Positions 6,808 through 14,688 of a DNA stretch of 19,811 nucleotides are shown here, in pieces (positions within the stretch are counted from its first letter, which is position 1; the number at the start of each line of letters is the position of its first letter). The notes under the pieces were generated by a model. The model did not search any database, had not been told where the DNA came from, and saw nothing but the letters and a program-made list of their open reading frames with translations. Origin of the DNA: Mycoplasmataceae bacterium (GTDB taxonomy: Bacteria > Bacillota_I > Bacilli_A > Mycoplasmatales > Mycoplasmoidaceae); NCBI GenBank assembly GCA_031261045.1, contig JAISKE010000053.1, positions 1-19,811 of the forward strand, read 5' to 3'. Made by a program: the position numbers and the translations under genes.

Positions 6808-8418
6808 ATGAAGAAACAACTTGGTTCTAAAAAGTTGCAACTATCGTTAGCTGAATTTGTATGATATGGGTTTAACTTTATGGTTGGAGTAACATTTGTT
6901 AGTTATTTTGCAATTGCAGCGAATATTACTGGCGATGGCATGGGTTTACACGTAATTTGAGTTTGGGCGTTGGATGGAATCTTCGCTACCGTTTGTGCCA
7001 TGTCTTTTGCTAAAATGTCTCGGGCCCATGAAGCTGGAGCCAATGGTGCGGCCTATGTGTATGCCCGGAGTACGTTTGGTAGAACCACCGGGCTCCTTGT
7101 GGGGTTCATTCAATATGTGTATTTACCATTTTCTCTATCGTATCAAATCATGTCGGTTATGCACGTTACTTTTGCTATGGAGTTTCAAGGACTAGTATCT
7201 ACTAAATATTCTATCTACTTAGGTTCATACACTGATTTATGACTAGATTTAATATCAGTATTAATATATTTAGGGTGTGTTTTTGTTGTGGTGAAAGGTG
7301 CTTCGTGGTATAAAAAAATCGCTAGTAGCAGTGCTTTAATAAAGTGAATTTCAGCTGGCGCACTAATTATATTGGCAGTGTATCTATGCTCCAATCATAA
7401 TACTGGTAGTGCTAATTTAAATGCATGATCTCATAATTCAAATTTAACCATATCGGGTTTTACCAAAACATTCAATTCATGCTTCTTTGCATTCATTGGC
7501 TTTGAATTATTTGCAACCGCTGGTAAAAACGTGAATAATGCACAAAAGAATGTTAGTCGCGGTATTTTAATAGCAATGGCATTAGCGGTTGCCGCTTATT
7601 TGTCTTTAACCGTCCTCTTTTTTGCAGCCATCAGTCCTAACACAGGTTTCGCAGAGAATTTTAATATTCAGATTTGATTTGTCCTCGAACATAATTTACC
7701 AATTGGAATAACGTGGGCCGGTTTTGCGATTACTATTGTCAGTATTCTCGCCATGCGTATTAATAGTTTTATGCAGAAATCGCTCTACGGTGGGACTACT
7801 TTACAGCCACTTGCCTACGAAGGATTCTTTCCTGATAAATTCGGTAAATTAAATGACCGTCAAATACCAGCAACTGCTGCTAAATTAAACATGATTATTG
7901 TTTTAGGAATGTGTGTGGTATGATTAATTATCCCTGACATTATTAAGGGCAGCATCATTACGTCTAAAGAAGGTTTTCATCCAACGCCCGCTGTATACTT
8001 AGCCACAACATTTACGGTTTTTAACGTTCAATCTTTAAGTTCTTTTGCGTCAGTTATTGCTATTTTTGTATACATGATGGTAATTCTAGCTACCATGACA
8101 TTAGCTGTGCAGAAAAAAATTAAAATGAATGTTGGTGAATATGCCATGTATTCATTAACACTAGCTTTTCTAGGATTCATTTTTGTTTTCCATTACTATA
8201 ACATTATTGATAAAGCAATTGACGCACCATCTACATCTAGCATTACAGGATTAGGTATTGAACTATTCACAACCTTAGCAGTAATATTATTCTTTGTTAT
8301 TTGAAATAAAGCTTACTACCAAAGAAAAGTCCAGACTAGAACAGTGAGCCAACAACGTGTGAAAGACAAGGCTTTTCACCAACTATCCGTCAAAGACGAA
8401 AAGTATCTTATGGAATAA
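6808..8418 (+). CDS. APC-superfamily amino acid permease
   Basis: This 536-residue integral membrane protein has the length and about 12-14 hydrophobic segments of amino acid-polyamine-organocation transporters. The N-terminal helix 1 region FVWYGFNFMVGVTFVSYFA resembles the unwound substrate-binding helix, the segment with SRAHEAGANGAAYVYARSTFG matches the conserved G-G-x-Y-x-W-x-x-x-x-G region, and GFTKTFNSCFFAFIGFELFATAGKNVNNAQKNVSRGI matches the helix 6-7 'FxGFE...E' region. It probably takes up one or more amino acids; the substrate cannot be read. Seven or more TGA and three TGG codons encode Trp. The first 500 bases use more G/C-rich codons than neighbours. The ATG at 6808 has no ribosome site and sits seven bases after a -10 box. 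Confidence 0.85.
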
Positions 8419-8420
8419 AT

Positions 8421-8438
8421 AGATTAATAAATTAATCT
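8421..8438. repeat. Perfect 8-bp inverted repeat between permease and proS
   Basis: AGATTAAT-AA-ATTAATCT lies 2 bases after the permease stop and upstream of the proS -10 box. The arms are all A/T except two pairs and no T-run follows, so it is a poor terminator. It may be a protein-binding site for proS or simply chance in AT-rich DNA. Confidence 0.4.
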
Positions 8439-8450
8439 TAAGTGTCTTTA

Positions 8451-8456
8451 TATAAT
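8451..8456 (+). promoter_or_regulatory. TATAAT -10 box of proS
   Basis: A perfect TATAAT ends seven bases before the proS ATG at 8463, and no Shine-Dalgarno lies between them. The transcript should therefore begin at or within a base of the start codon. A -35 box is not evident. Confidence 0.65.
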
Positions 8457-8462
8457 TAATGA

Positions 8463-9878
8463 ATGAAACTAGACAAGATTACCTTACGAAGTGAGAATTT
8501 TGCTGATTGATATACCAGTGTTATTCAAGCCGCTAAACTAGTAGAATATGCACCTATAAAAGGGATGATAATCTTTCAGCCTAACGGTTGAGCAATTTGA
8601 CAAAACATTGTTAAAGAAATTGATCGAAGATTTTTAACTAAAGGGATTAGTAATGTGCAATTACCTTTATTTATTAAATATTCTGATTTTGCGAAAGAAA
8701 GTCAACACGTAGAAGGCTTTGCGCCTGAATTATTCTTAGTTACCAAACAAGGTAATAAAGATTTAGAAGAACCATACGTTATTCGACCAACAAGCGAGAT
8801 TGCTTTTTGTAATTACTTTAAAAAAATTATCAATTCTTATAACGATTTACCAATCAAAGTAAACCAATGATGTAATGTTTATCGAGTAGAGAAAAATACT
8901 AGACCATTCCTACGGAATAGTGAGTTCTTTTGACAGGAATTACATACCGTTCACGCTGACGAGCAAGAAGCAAAACAAATGGCTGTTGATATGATTAGTT
9001 TGTATAAAGATTTTGTCAAGTACTTTCTATGCATTCCGGTTCTAATGGGAGAAAAAACTGAGGGCGAAAGATTCGCTGGTGCCAACAACACTTATACGAT
9101 TGAAGCATTAATGCAAGATGGTCAAGCGCTACAATGTGGTACTTCTCATTATTTAGCCCAGAACTTTTCTAAAACTTACGATATTAAATATCAAACTAAA
9201 AATAATACGTATGATTACGTACACCAAACATCGGCAGGAGCTTCTACAAGATTAATTGGTGCCATCATTATGTCACATTCCGATGATAAAGGATTGGTGT
9301 TGCCAATTGGTGTAGCGCCAGTACAAGTTGCTATTCTTCCAATTTTTCCTGAAAAAGACCCACGAGTAAAAGAAACTAGCGAAGCGTTATACGAGATGTT
9401 GCATACTAAATATCGTGTCAAAGTAGATAATAGTGATAAAGGTTTTGGTTTTAAAGTAAGCGAGCAAGAAGTTAATGGGACTCCCATCACTCTAGTATTT
9501 GGACCAAAGGATGTGCAAACCGATACTATTACTTTAATTAGACGAGATGACGGTATAAAAATTAGTGTTCCTTTAAAAAATATTGTAGAAATAATTGAAA
9601 AACAGATTCACGAATATCAAATTAGCATCTATAAAAAGGCGGAAGATCATTTAAATGCTTCAATTGTAGAAATTAATACGTTAGAAGACCTTAAGACAGC
9701 CATCGCAAACAAGAAAATAGCAAAAGCCCTTTGAGCCGGAACTCCCACTGATGAAAAAGCTTTAAAAGAGCAAACTGGCATTACGCCACGCTGCATTATT
9801 GAACCAGTGAATTCTGGGAAATGTTTTTTTACTGGACAACCAGCTAAATTTTTAGTATATTTTGCAAGGGCATACTAG
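8463..9878 (+). CDS. proS: Prolyl-tRNA synthetase, archaeal/eukaryotic-like short type
   Basis: This 471-residue class II enzyme charges tRNA-Pro with proline. The conserved VIRPTSE block, motif 2 (RVEKNTRPFLRNSEFFWQE followed by HTVHADEQEA) and motif 3 (GASTRLIGAIIMSHSDDKGLVLP) are present, then the anticodon-binding domain (PVQVAILPI) and the C-terminal domain ending in Ala-Tyr, a feature of the archaeal-type ProRS. It lacks the editing domain of the long bacterial ProRS. The C-terminal zinc domain is partly degenerate, with only two of the usual four Cys visible (PRCII and GKCFFTG). Mollicutes commonly have this type. Five or more TGA codons are read as Trp. The ATG at 8463 follows a TATAAT box and lacks a ribosome site. 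It heads a run of four genes ending with lspA. Confidence 0.94.
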
Positions 9879-9879
9879 T

Positions 9880-10413
9880 ATGAGTAAGTTTAAACAGTGG
9901 TTTGATAAAAAAGCACATCGAGGGATGGAAATTCATTCCTCAATTGCTAATTTAAAACGTTTTAAATGAAAGAATAAAAGTATTCGTTTTGCAGTTTTCT
10001 TAATTTTTGTAGCAGCGGTTGTGTTGTTCTATTTCTTTGGTTTAACATACAAATCTGGTGATGTTAGCGACTCTTGATATATTTGACCTACACACCATTC
10101 GTTAGGAAGATGAATGTGCTTTGTCTTTGGTTTAATTTTATTTCTTGGAGCAGTAGTGGTTGGTGCTTTGCTTTGTGGTCTCTATTATCCAATTATGTTT
10201 AAGACATCTCAAGCATTGTATATGCAAACTGATGAATATAAACGTAAACAAACTGCGTACGAGAATGAGGATCTAGGAAAGTATTCATTACGCGATCTAA
10301 AATGGTTGAAGAAAGCGAAATACATTAGCAAATTTACTTATAATGTTGAAATAACTAAACGAAAGCAAAAAATAGCTGACAATTTAAAGAGGAAGAAACA
10401 TGAAGAGAAATAA
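9880..10413 (+). CDS. Two-helix membrane protein with basic cytoplasmic tail, function unknown
   Basis: I do not recognise this 177-residue protein. It has a basic amphipathic N-terminus of about 35 residues, a membrane segment at about 36-56, a Trp/His-rich outside loop (SDSWYIWPTHHSLGRW), a second membrane segment at about 79-103, and a charged C-terminal tail of 70 residues rich in Lys, Arg and Glu that should be cytoplasmic. Its layout recalls the N-terminal membrane part of VirD4/TraG-like coupling or FtsK-like proteins, but no ATPase domain follows, so I do not claim it. An AAGGG site at 9866-9870 precedes the ATG. It starts 1 base after the proS stop and overlaps the dCMP deaminase gene by 14 bases. 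Four or more TGA and two TGG codons encode Trp. Confidence 0.75.
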
Positions 10414-10879
10414 TTATTTAAGTTGAGATGAATATTTTATGGGTGTTGCAAAATTATCAGCACAGCGTTCTAAGGATCCAGGAACCCAAGTTGGTTGTTG
10501 TATTGCCACTCCAGATAACCGTATCGCTTCTTTAGGATACAACGGTTTACCTCGTGGTTGTGATGATAATGAATTCCCTTGAAATCGTGAAGGAACTCCT
10601 TTGGAAACTAAATATTTGTACGTAGTACATTCTGAATTAAATGCTATTTTAAATTTTGCTGGTAGTAGTTTAGATGGTTGCAAAATTTACGTAACCTTAT
10701 TTCCTTGCAACGAATGTGCAAAGGCAATCATTCAATCTGGTATTAAAGAGATTGTTTATGGTGAAGATCGTTATGCAGATACTGATGCTGTAAAAGCTTC
10801 TAAGAAAATGTTAGATGCTGCTGGCGTAAAACATCGTAAATACAAGTCAAGCAATAAACAAGTTGTCATTGAGGTTTAA
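10400..10879 (+). CDS. dCMP deaminase (ComEB-like)
   Basis: This 159-residue zinc deaminase converts dCMP to dUMP, a precursor of dTMP. The zinc site is His77-x-Glu79 (HSELNAI, with Glu79 as the proton shuttle) and PCNEC, Cys103 and Cys106. The N-terminal [11 protein letters not shown] and [11 protein letters not shown] segments match deoxycytidylate deaminases, as opposed to cytidine or tRNA-adenosine deaminases. The start at 10400 has AAAGAGG at 10386-10392 and overlaps the upstream gene by 14 bases. Two TGA codons are read as Trp. lspA follows directly. Confidence 0.9.
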
Positions 10880-11470
10880 ATGGAAGCAAGCACTCCAACA
10901 TTATCCCCTGAAAAGAAAGAATCGAAGTGAGTTGTCGATTTAAAGAAATATTTAAAACAAAATTTTTCTTTAAAAAATAATTTATGGCGTTTACTTTGAA
11001 TTATTGTTGGCGTATCTATTGCCTTAATCCCGACATTAACTTGTAATTTGTTAATTAGACATGGGCAAACTCCTTGATTAATATCGCATCGAGTAGATAA
11101 TAATGGTATCGCATTTGGGATGAACATGCCTGCTGCTGGCATTTACGCTTTACAATCAGTGATTTGCATCTTAATTGCTGTAGCGATTGTGTTTAACACT
11201 AAATGGTACTATGTAATCTTGTTATCGTTAGCTTTCCTAGGTGGTTTCTTTAATATTATCGATCGTGCAGCTAATCATGGCTACGTTATTGATTACTTAC
11301 CAACTGGTGGTACTACTTCGAATTTTGCGGATGTATTTATTTTAATTGGTATTATTGGTTTTGGTGTAATCTACATTATCATGAGCATTATTGCCGTAGT
11401 GAACGAGAAAAAAGAAGCTAAAGTAGAACAACCAACTAGCGATAACCCCAGCGCCCCTAAAGTTGATTAA
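10880..11470 (+). CDS. lspA: Signal peptidase II (prolipoprotein signal peptidase)
   Basis: This 196-residue membrane aspartyl protease cleaves the signal peptide of diacylglyceryl-modified prolipoproteins. Four hydrophobic segments are visible at about residues 38-60, 88-106, 110-125 and 148-175. The signature blocks are NNGIAFGM (residues 74-81), GGFFNIIDRAANHGYVIDYL with catalytic Asp128, and SNFADVFI with catalytic Asp151. An N-terminal extension of about 30 polar residues and a Lys/Glu-rich tail make it longer than typical LspA (about 160). It starts directly after the dCMP deaminase stop with GAGG at 10871-10874. The 3' end overlaps the PIN toxin gene on the other strand by 14 bases. 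In many Firmicutes lspA is followed by rluD, which here lies about 700 bases further on. Confidence 0.92.
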
Positions 11471-11873
11471 TTGAACAATATTTTTTAATAAAATCTGCTG
11501 GCGTCATTATTTCAATTCCTTTATATCGATGCTCAAAAAAATCTTTATCGCCAGTAATCAAAATATCGCATCGGGAAACAATTGCTCCACCTAATATTTT
11601 TTGATCTCGATTGTCTCTAATTTTTAATTTGAGATCTCTAATTTGTTGTTTTCTCACAGCAAAATATTTATATTGTATGGTCCTAAGAAATTCTCTCATC
11701 GGTCAGCGATAATTATAAAATTTCCTTTCAGTTGTTCACTCTGTTTCCGATAGTAAAAAATTATTAATGATTAAATCATGTTGCTCACTAATGCTATCTA
11801 AAATCTTTGTGCATATAGAACTATTAAAGAAAAGTGCTGAAAATATTATATTTGTGTCAATCGTTACTCTCAT
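11457..11873 (-). CDS. PIN-domain toxin (COG1569-like) of a toxin-antitoxin pair
   Basis: This 138-residue protein is a PIN-fold ribonuclease. The acidic catalytic residues are Asp6 (IDTNI), Glu43 or Glu45 (LSETEW), Asp87/Asp90 (DNRDQKIL) and Asp109/Asp111 (TGDKDF), and the end IEIMTPADFI matches the COG1569 PIN family. PIN toxins cleave RNA, typically tRNA or mRNA, when their antitoxin is lost. Two TGA codons are read as Trp, and without them only the last 80 residues would be seen. Its ATG overlaps the antitoxin gene by 10 bases, so translation is coupled. The gene is in the opposite orientation to lspA and rluD on either side. Confidence 0.87.
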
Positions 11874-12115
11874 ATATCTTCTTTGTTTTTCCGTAAATCA
11901 TCAAGTAAATCTTGCTCGTTTTTATATCCGTATTCCTTAGACGCTCCAGAAAATCCTTGTTGAGCTTGATACAAAGCATATCGCATTTGACTCATGACTT
12001 TAACCTCAAACCCTTCAATTACAAAAAATACTTTTGACGCTCTTTTTAGTCCTAATCTTTTTCTAATGTCAATAGGGATAGTTATTTGTCCCTTGCTTGT
12101 TACTGTGGCTTCCAT
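11864..12115 (-). CDS. AbrB/SpoVT-type antitoxin
   Basis: This 83-residue protein has an N-terminal AbrB/MazE-like swapped-hairpin DNA-binding domain, VTSKGQITIPIDIRKRLGL at residues 5-23, then a helical, charged C-terminal part that would bind and neutralise the PIN toxin. AbrB-type antitoxins usually repress their own promoter. The TGA at 11870-11872 reads as Trp here, so the protein ends two residues later at the TAA at 11864-11866. The start at 12115 has a GTAAGGAA ribosome site inside a tandem repeat. The pair forms a two-gene module with the antitoxin first, as is standard. Confidence 0.87.
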
Positions 12116-12116
12116 A

Positions 12117-12136
12117 TTCCTTACTTTTCCTTACTT
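12117..12136. repeat. Tandem 10-bp repeat in the antitoxin leader
   Basis: TTCCTTACTT occurs twice without a gap on the + strand, which reads AAGTAAGGAA twice on the antitoxin strand. Each copy contains a Shine-Dalgarno-like TAAGGA. It lies between the -10 box and the start codon of the antitoxin, the place where autoregulating antitoxins often bind. Confidence 0.55.
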
Positions 12137-12140
12137 ATTA

Positions 12141-12149
12141 AGTATACCA
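12141..12149 (-). promoter_or_regulatory. Extended -10 promoter of the toxin-antitoxin pair
   Basis: On the - strand TGGTATACT gives an extended -10 (TG-n-TATACT). Transcription would begin near 12134, giving a short leader of about 20 bases that holds the tandem repeat and the ribosome site. No convincing -35 box is seen; an extended -10 can work without one. Confidence 0.55.
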
Positions 12150-12169
12150 CAAGATTTAATAATTGTTTT

Positions 12170-12175
12170 TATAAT
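12170..12175 (+). promoter_or_regulatory. TATAAT -10 box of rluD
   Basis: A perfect TATAAT ends eight bases before the rluD ATG at 12183, with no Shine-Dalgarno between, so the transcript is predicted to be leaderless or nearly so. It is divergent from the toxin-antitoxin promoter about 25 bases away. Confidence 0.6.
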
Positions 12176-12182
12176 TCATTTG

Positions 12183-13103
12183 ATGGATAAATTTATTGTA
12201 AACCTTTTAGAACACAAAACTAGACTAGATGTTTATTTAACAAAACAGTTAAACAAACATCGTAGCTATGTTGATAAATTATTCGATCATCAATTAATTA
12301 AAGTTAATGGGGGGCTAGCAATTAAAAAGGGGCAATTAATTTCTAATGGGATGATAATTGAGGTTGATGATTTAATTGAAAAAACTCCTAAAGTTGTTAA
12401 AGAGAAGGCTAAGAAGATTAAGATTGTTTATGAAGATAATGACGTAATTGTTATTAATAAACCTAAAGATATCTTAACTCATCCCACATCATTTAAAGAA
12501 ACCAACACCGTAATCAATGGTTTGCTACCTAAGATTAAAGTTAAGGAATTTGAAGATAAACTAAGACCGGGTGTCGTACATCGATTAGACCGTAACACTA
12601 CTGGTTTAATGGTAGTTGCAAAGAATGCGAAAGCATATAAATCATTATTAGATCAAATCACTAAAAGACGTATGATGCGTAAGTATTTAGCCTTAGTTCA
12701 TCATAATTTCCAAGATAAATATTTATTAATTAAGGCTCCAATTGATCGTAGTAAACAAGATTTATTAAAGATGGTGGTTAGTGATGAGCCAAAAGCAAAA
12801 TTAGCTTCTACAGAAATTACTGTTTTAGAAAATTACAATAATGGTGCCTTAATTGAATGTCACTTGTTAACTGGGCGCACACACCAGATTAGAGTTCATT
12901 TAGCTTACATTCATCATCCTGTATTTAATGATGCGCTATATGGTTCCAATGACGGTTATGGCGATTATGGACAGTTTCTACATGCTTATGAATTATCTTT
13001 TATTCAACCGACTACTAAAGAGCTATTATCATTTGAAAGTAAACCAGATAAGACATTCAATGAACTAAAAACTCGTTTAACCAAGGGGCGTTTAAATGAT
13101 TAG
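12183..13103 (+). CDS. rluD: Large-subunit rRNA pseudouridine synthase, RluD/RluA family
   Basis: This 306-residue enzyme isomerises uridines in 23S rRNA. An S4-like RNA-binding domain covers about residues 10-62 (RLDVYLTKQL and IKVNGG), and the catalytic domain carries HRLDRNTTGLMVVAKN with catalytic Asp136, then LTGRTHQIRVHLAYIHHPVFND. Length and order are normal for RluD. The frame continues open upstream to 11994 but that part is antisense to the antitoxin; the ATG at 12183 gives the family N-terminus and follows a TATAAT box. No TGA codon interrupts it. It overlaps tsaB by 8 bases. The precise rRNA target positions cannot be told from RluA/RluC relatives with certainty. Confidence 0.92.
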   Translation: MDKFIVNLLEHKTRLDVYLTKQLNKHRSYVDKLFDHQLIKVNGGLAIKKGQLISNGMIIEVDDLIEKTPKVVKEKAKKIKIVYEDNDVIVINKPKDILTHPTSFKETNTVINGLLPKIKVKEFEDKLRPGVVHRLDRNTTGLMVVAKNAKAYKSLLDQITKRRMMRKYLALVHHNFQDKYLLIKAPIDRSKQDLLKMVVSDEPKAKLASTEITVLENYNNGALIECHLLTGRTHQIRVHLAYIHHPVFNDALYGSNDGYGDYGQFLHAYELSFIQPTTKELLSFESKPDKTFNELKTRLTKGRLND

Positions 13104-13662
13104 TTTATTTGTTGATGCATCTCTAAGTTATTGTAACCTTGCTATTATTGAAAATAATAAAGTGTTGCGCCATATCTCCATTAAGACTAATAATAATTTA
13201 ACTGATTTAATTGTAGAACACATTGATGAATTATTAAATAGTGCTCGTCTTCATCAAAAAGATGTAAAACGGCTATTAATTGTTATTGGCCCAGGAAGTT
13301 TTACAGGTATTAGAGTAGCAAGCACAATTGCTAAAACTTGAAATTTCGTATACCAAACACCAGTCTACATTATCAACTCGTTGTGATTGCAACTGCTAAC
13401 CAATGATGGTATCTCATTGATTGATGCAAAAGGTGGAAATTGATACGTCAGCGGGTTCAAGAATAATAAACTCATTATTAAACCACAGATGTTAAATGAA
13501 AATAGTTTGAAATCTATTTTAAGCAAACATCAAGAACTAAAAATCTATAAAGATTATAATAATGTGGATATCTTCAAAAATTTATTAAAACATATTGATG
13601 ATTTTAAATTGATTAAAGATATTCACAAATTAACTCCACTATATATTAAGAAGGCTTTGTAA
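13096..13662 (+). CDS. tsaB: tRNA t6A biosynthesis protein TsaB
   Basis: This 188-residue protein is the TsaB (YeaZ) partner of TsaD in making N6-threonylcarbamoyladenosine at position 37 of ANN-decoding tRNAs. The ASKHA-fold signature GPGSFTGIR is at residues 65-73 and the N-terminal FVDASL strand fits the family. It is somewhat shorter than E. coli TsaB (231), mostly in the C-terminal part. Several TGA codons are read as Trp, and under the standard code it would stop after 81 residues. An AAGGGG site at 13083-13088 lies inside rluD. rimI follows one base after the stop, the usual tsaB-rimI order; tsaD is not in the window. Confidence 0.9.
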
Positions 13663-13663
13663 C

Positions 13664-14092
13664 ATGGAAATTAAAACACTAACTGCGGTTGACGCTGAGC
13701 TGATAGCTCAATATGAAAAAGAATTTGAAAAGAATAGTAAATATACTTTAACGCACATTCTATCAATGGTTGCTAATCCACAATATGTCTGTCAAGCAGC
13801 TTGAGAAAATAATAAATTAATTGGTTATATGTTTTCTTTAGTATCAATCGATAGTGTTGATGTGCTAAAAATATTTATTTTATCAGATTATCGACGTAGA
13901 GGTTTCGGTAAAGAGTTATTAACAGAAATTATAAAAAGTTACGCAATGAAGCCAGTATATTTAGAAGTTGATGAATCTAATGAAGTAGCCATTAATTTTT
14001 ACAAAGCGATTGGTTTCGTAAGAATTCATATGCGTCGAAATTATTACGATTATCAAAAGAATGCCATAATAATGGTGAAGGAGCCTGAATAA
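13664..14092 (+). CDS. rimI: RimI-type GNAT N-acetyltransferase
   Basis: This 142-residue protein has the GNAT fold. The acetyl-CoA-binding motif A is RRRGFGKELL (R-x-x-G-x-G, residues 77-86), preceded by the VLKIFILSDY strand, and the C-terminal LEVDESNEVAINFYKAIGFV is the typical RimI motif B region. RimI acetylates the N-terminus of ribosomal protein S18 and perhaps others. Its place directly after tsaB supports the assignment. An AAGAAGG site at 13648-13654 precedes the ATG. One TGA codon is read as Trp. Confidence 0.86.
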
Positions 14093-14093
14093 T

Positions 14094-14684
14094 ATGAATT
14101 TACATGAAGCAATTGTTAAAATAAATAACGAAATCGCTGCCAACACTTTATATTTAAATAAATTAGATGCAGCAATTGGTGATGGAGACTTCGGTAGTAA
14201 TGTTACTAATGGTTTTAATCTATTAATTAAACGAGAAGCAGAATGAAAAGATCTTCCGTTAAGAGAAGCAATGATTAAATGTGGAAAATTATTCTCATTT
14301 AATATTGGGGGCAGTTCTGGTCAACTATTTGCAATATCTTTTATTAGAATTGGTATCACCTTAGGTGACGCTACAGAAATTAATAATACTGTTTTAGCAC
14401 ATGCTATTAAATTTGCTGTTGAGGGAATTCAAAAACTAGGCGGCGCTAAACCTGGTCAGAAAACTTTAATTGATGCGATGATTCCCGCTTATGAAGCCAT
14501 TGCTCAATCTACATTATCTACTTTAGATTTTAAAGCAGGCTATGAAGGTGCTTTAAAAGGTGCGGAAGCTACCGCTGATATGTACCCCATGCGTGGTCGA
14601 GCAAGTTATTTAGCTGAACGAGCACTTGGTCATATGGACGCTGGTAGTAATGCAATTGTTTTAATATTTAAAGCATTAATGTAA
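14094..14684 (+). CDS. DhaL-domain phosphatase/kinase subunit, stand-alone
   Basis: This 196-residue protein is the ATP-binding DhaL domain of dihydroxyacetone kinases. The metal-binding aspartates are Asp25, Asp30 and Asp32 in LDAAIGDGDFG; Phe33 stands where DhaL proteins usually have His. The phosphate loop GGSSGQ is at 72-77, and the end GRASYLAERALGHMDAGSNAI matches the conserved GRAxYLGxRSxGHxDPGA region. In known systems DhaL works with DhaK and a phosphoryl donor DhaM, or is fused to DegV-like FakA; neither partner is in the window. An AAGGAG site at 14078-14083 precedes it. It follows rimI in a tight operon and ends four bases before the convergent gene. One TGA is read as Trp. Confidence 0.86.
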
Positions 14685-14688
14685 ATAA

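Noticed and set aside
8421..8438. Inverted repeat after the permease as an intrinsic terminator
   Set aside because: The stem is almost all A/T and no T-run follows, so it would not terminate well.
6789..8441. 10-base word TTAAGATTAA on both sides of the permease gene, in opposite orientation
   Set aside because: Short and AT-rich; likely chance, and there are no other signs of a mobile element such as a transposase or target duplication.
11994..12182. N-terminal extension of rluD over the antitoxin gene
   Set aside because: It is antisense to the antitoxin and lies upstream of the TATAAT box; the ATG at 12183 gives the normal RluD N-terminus.
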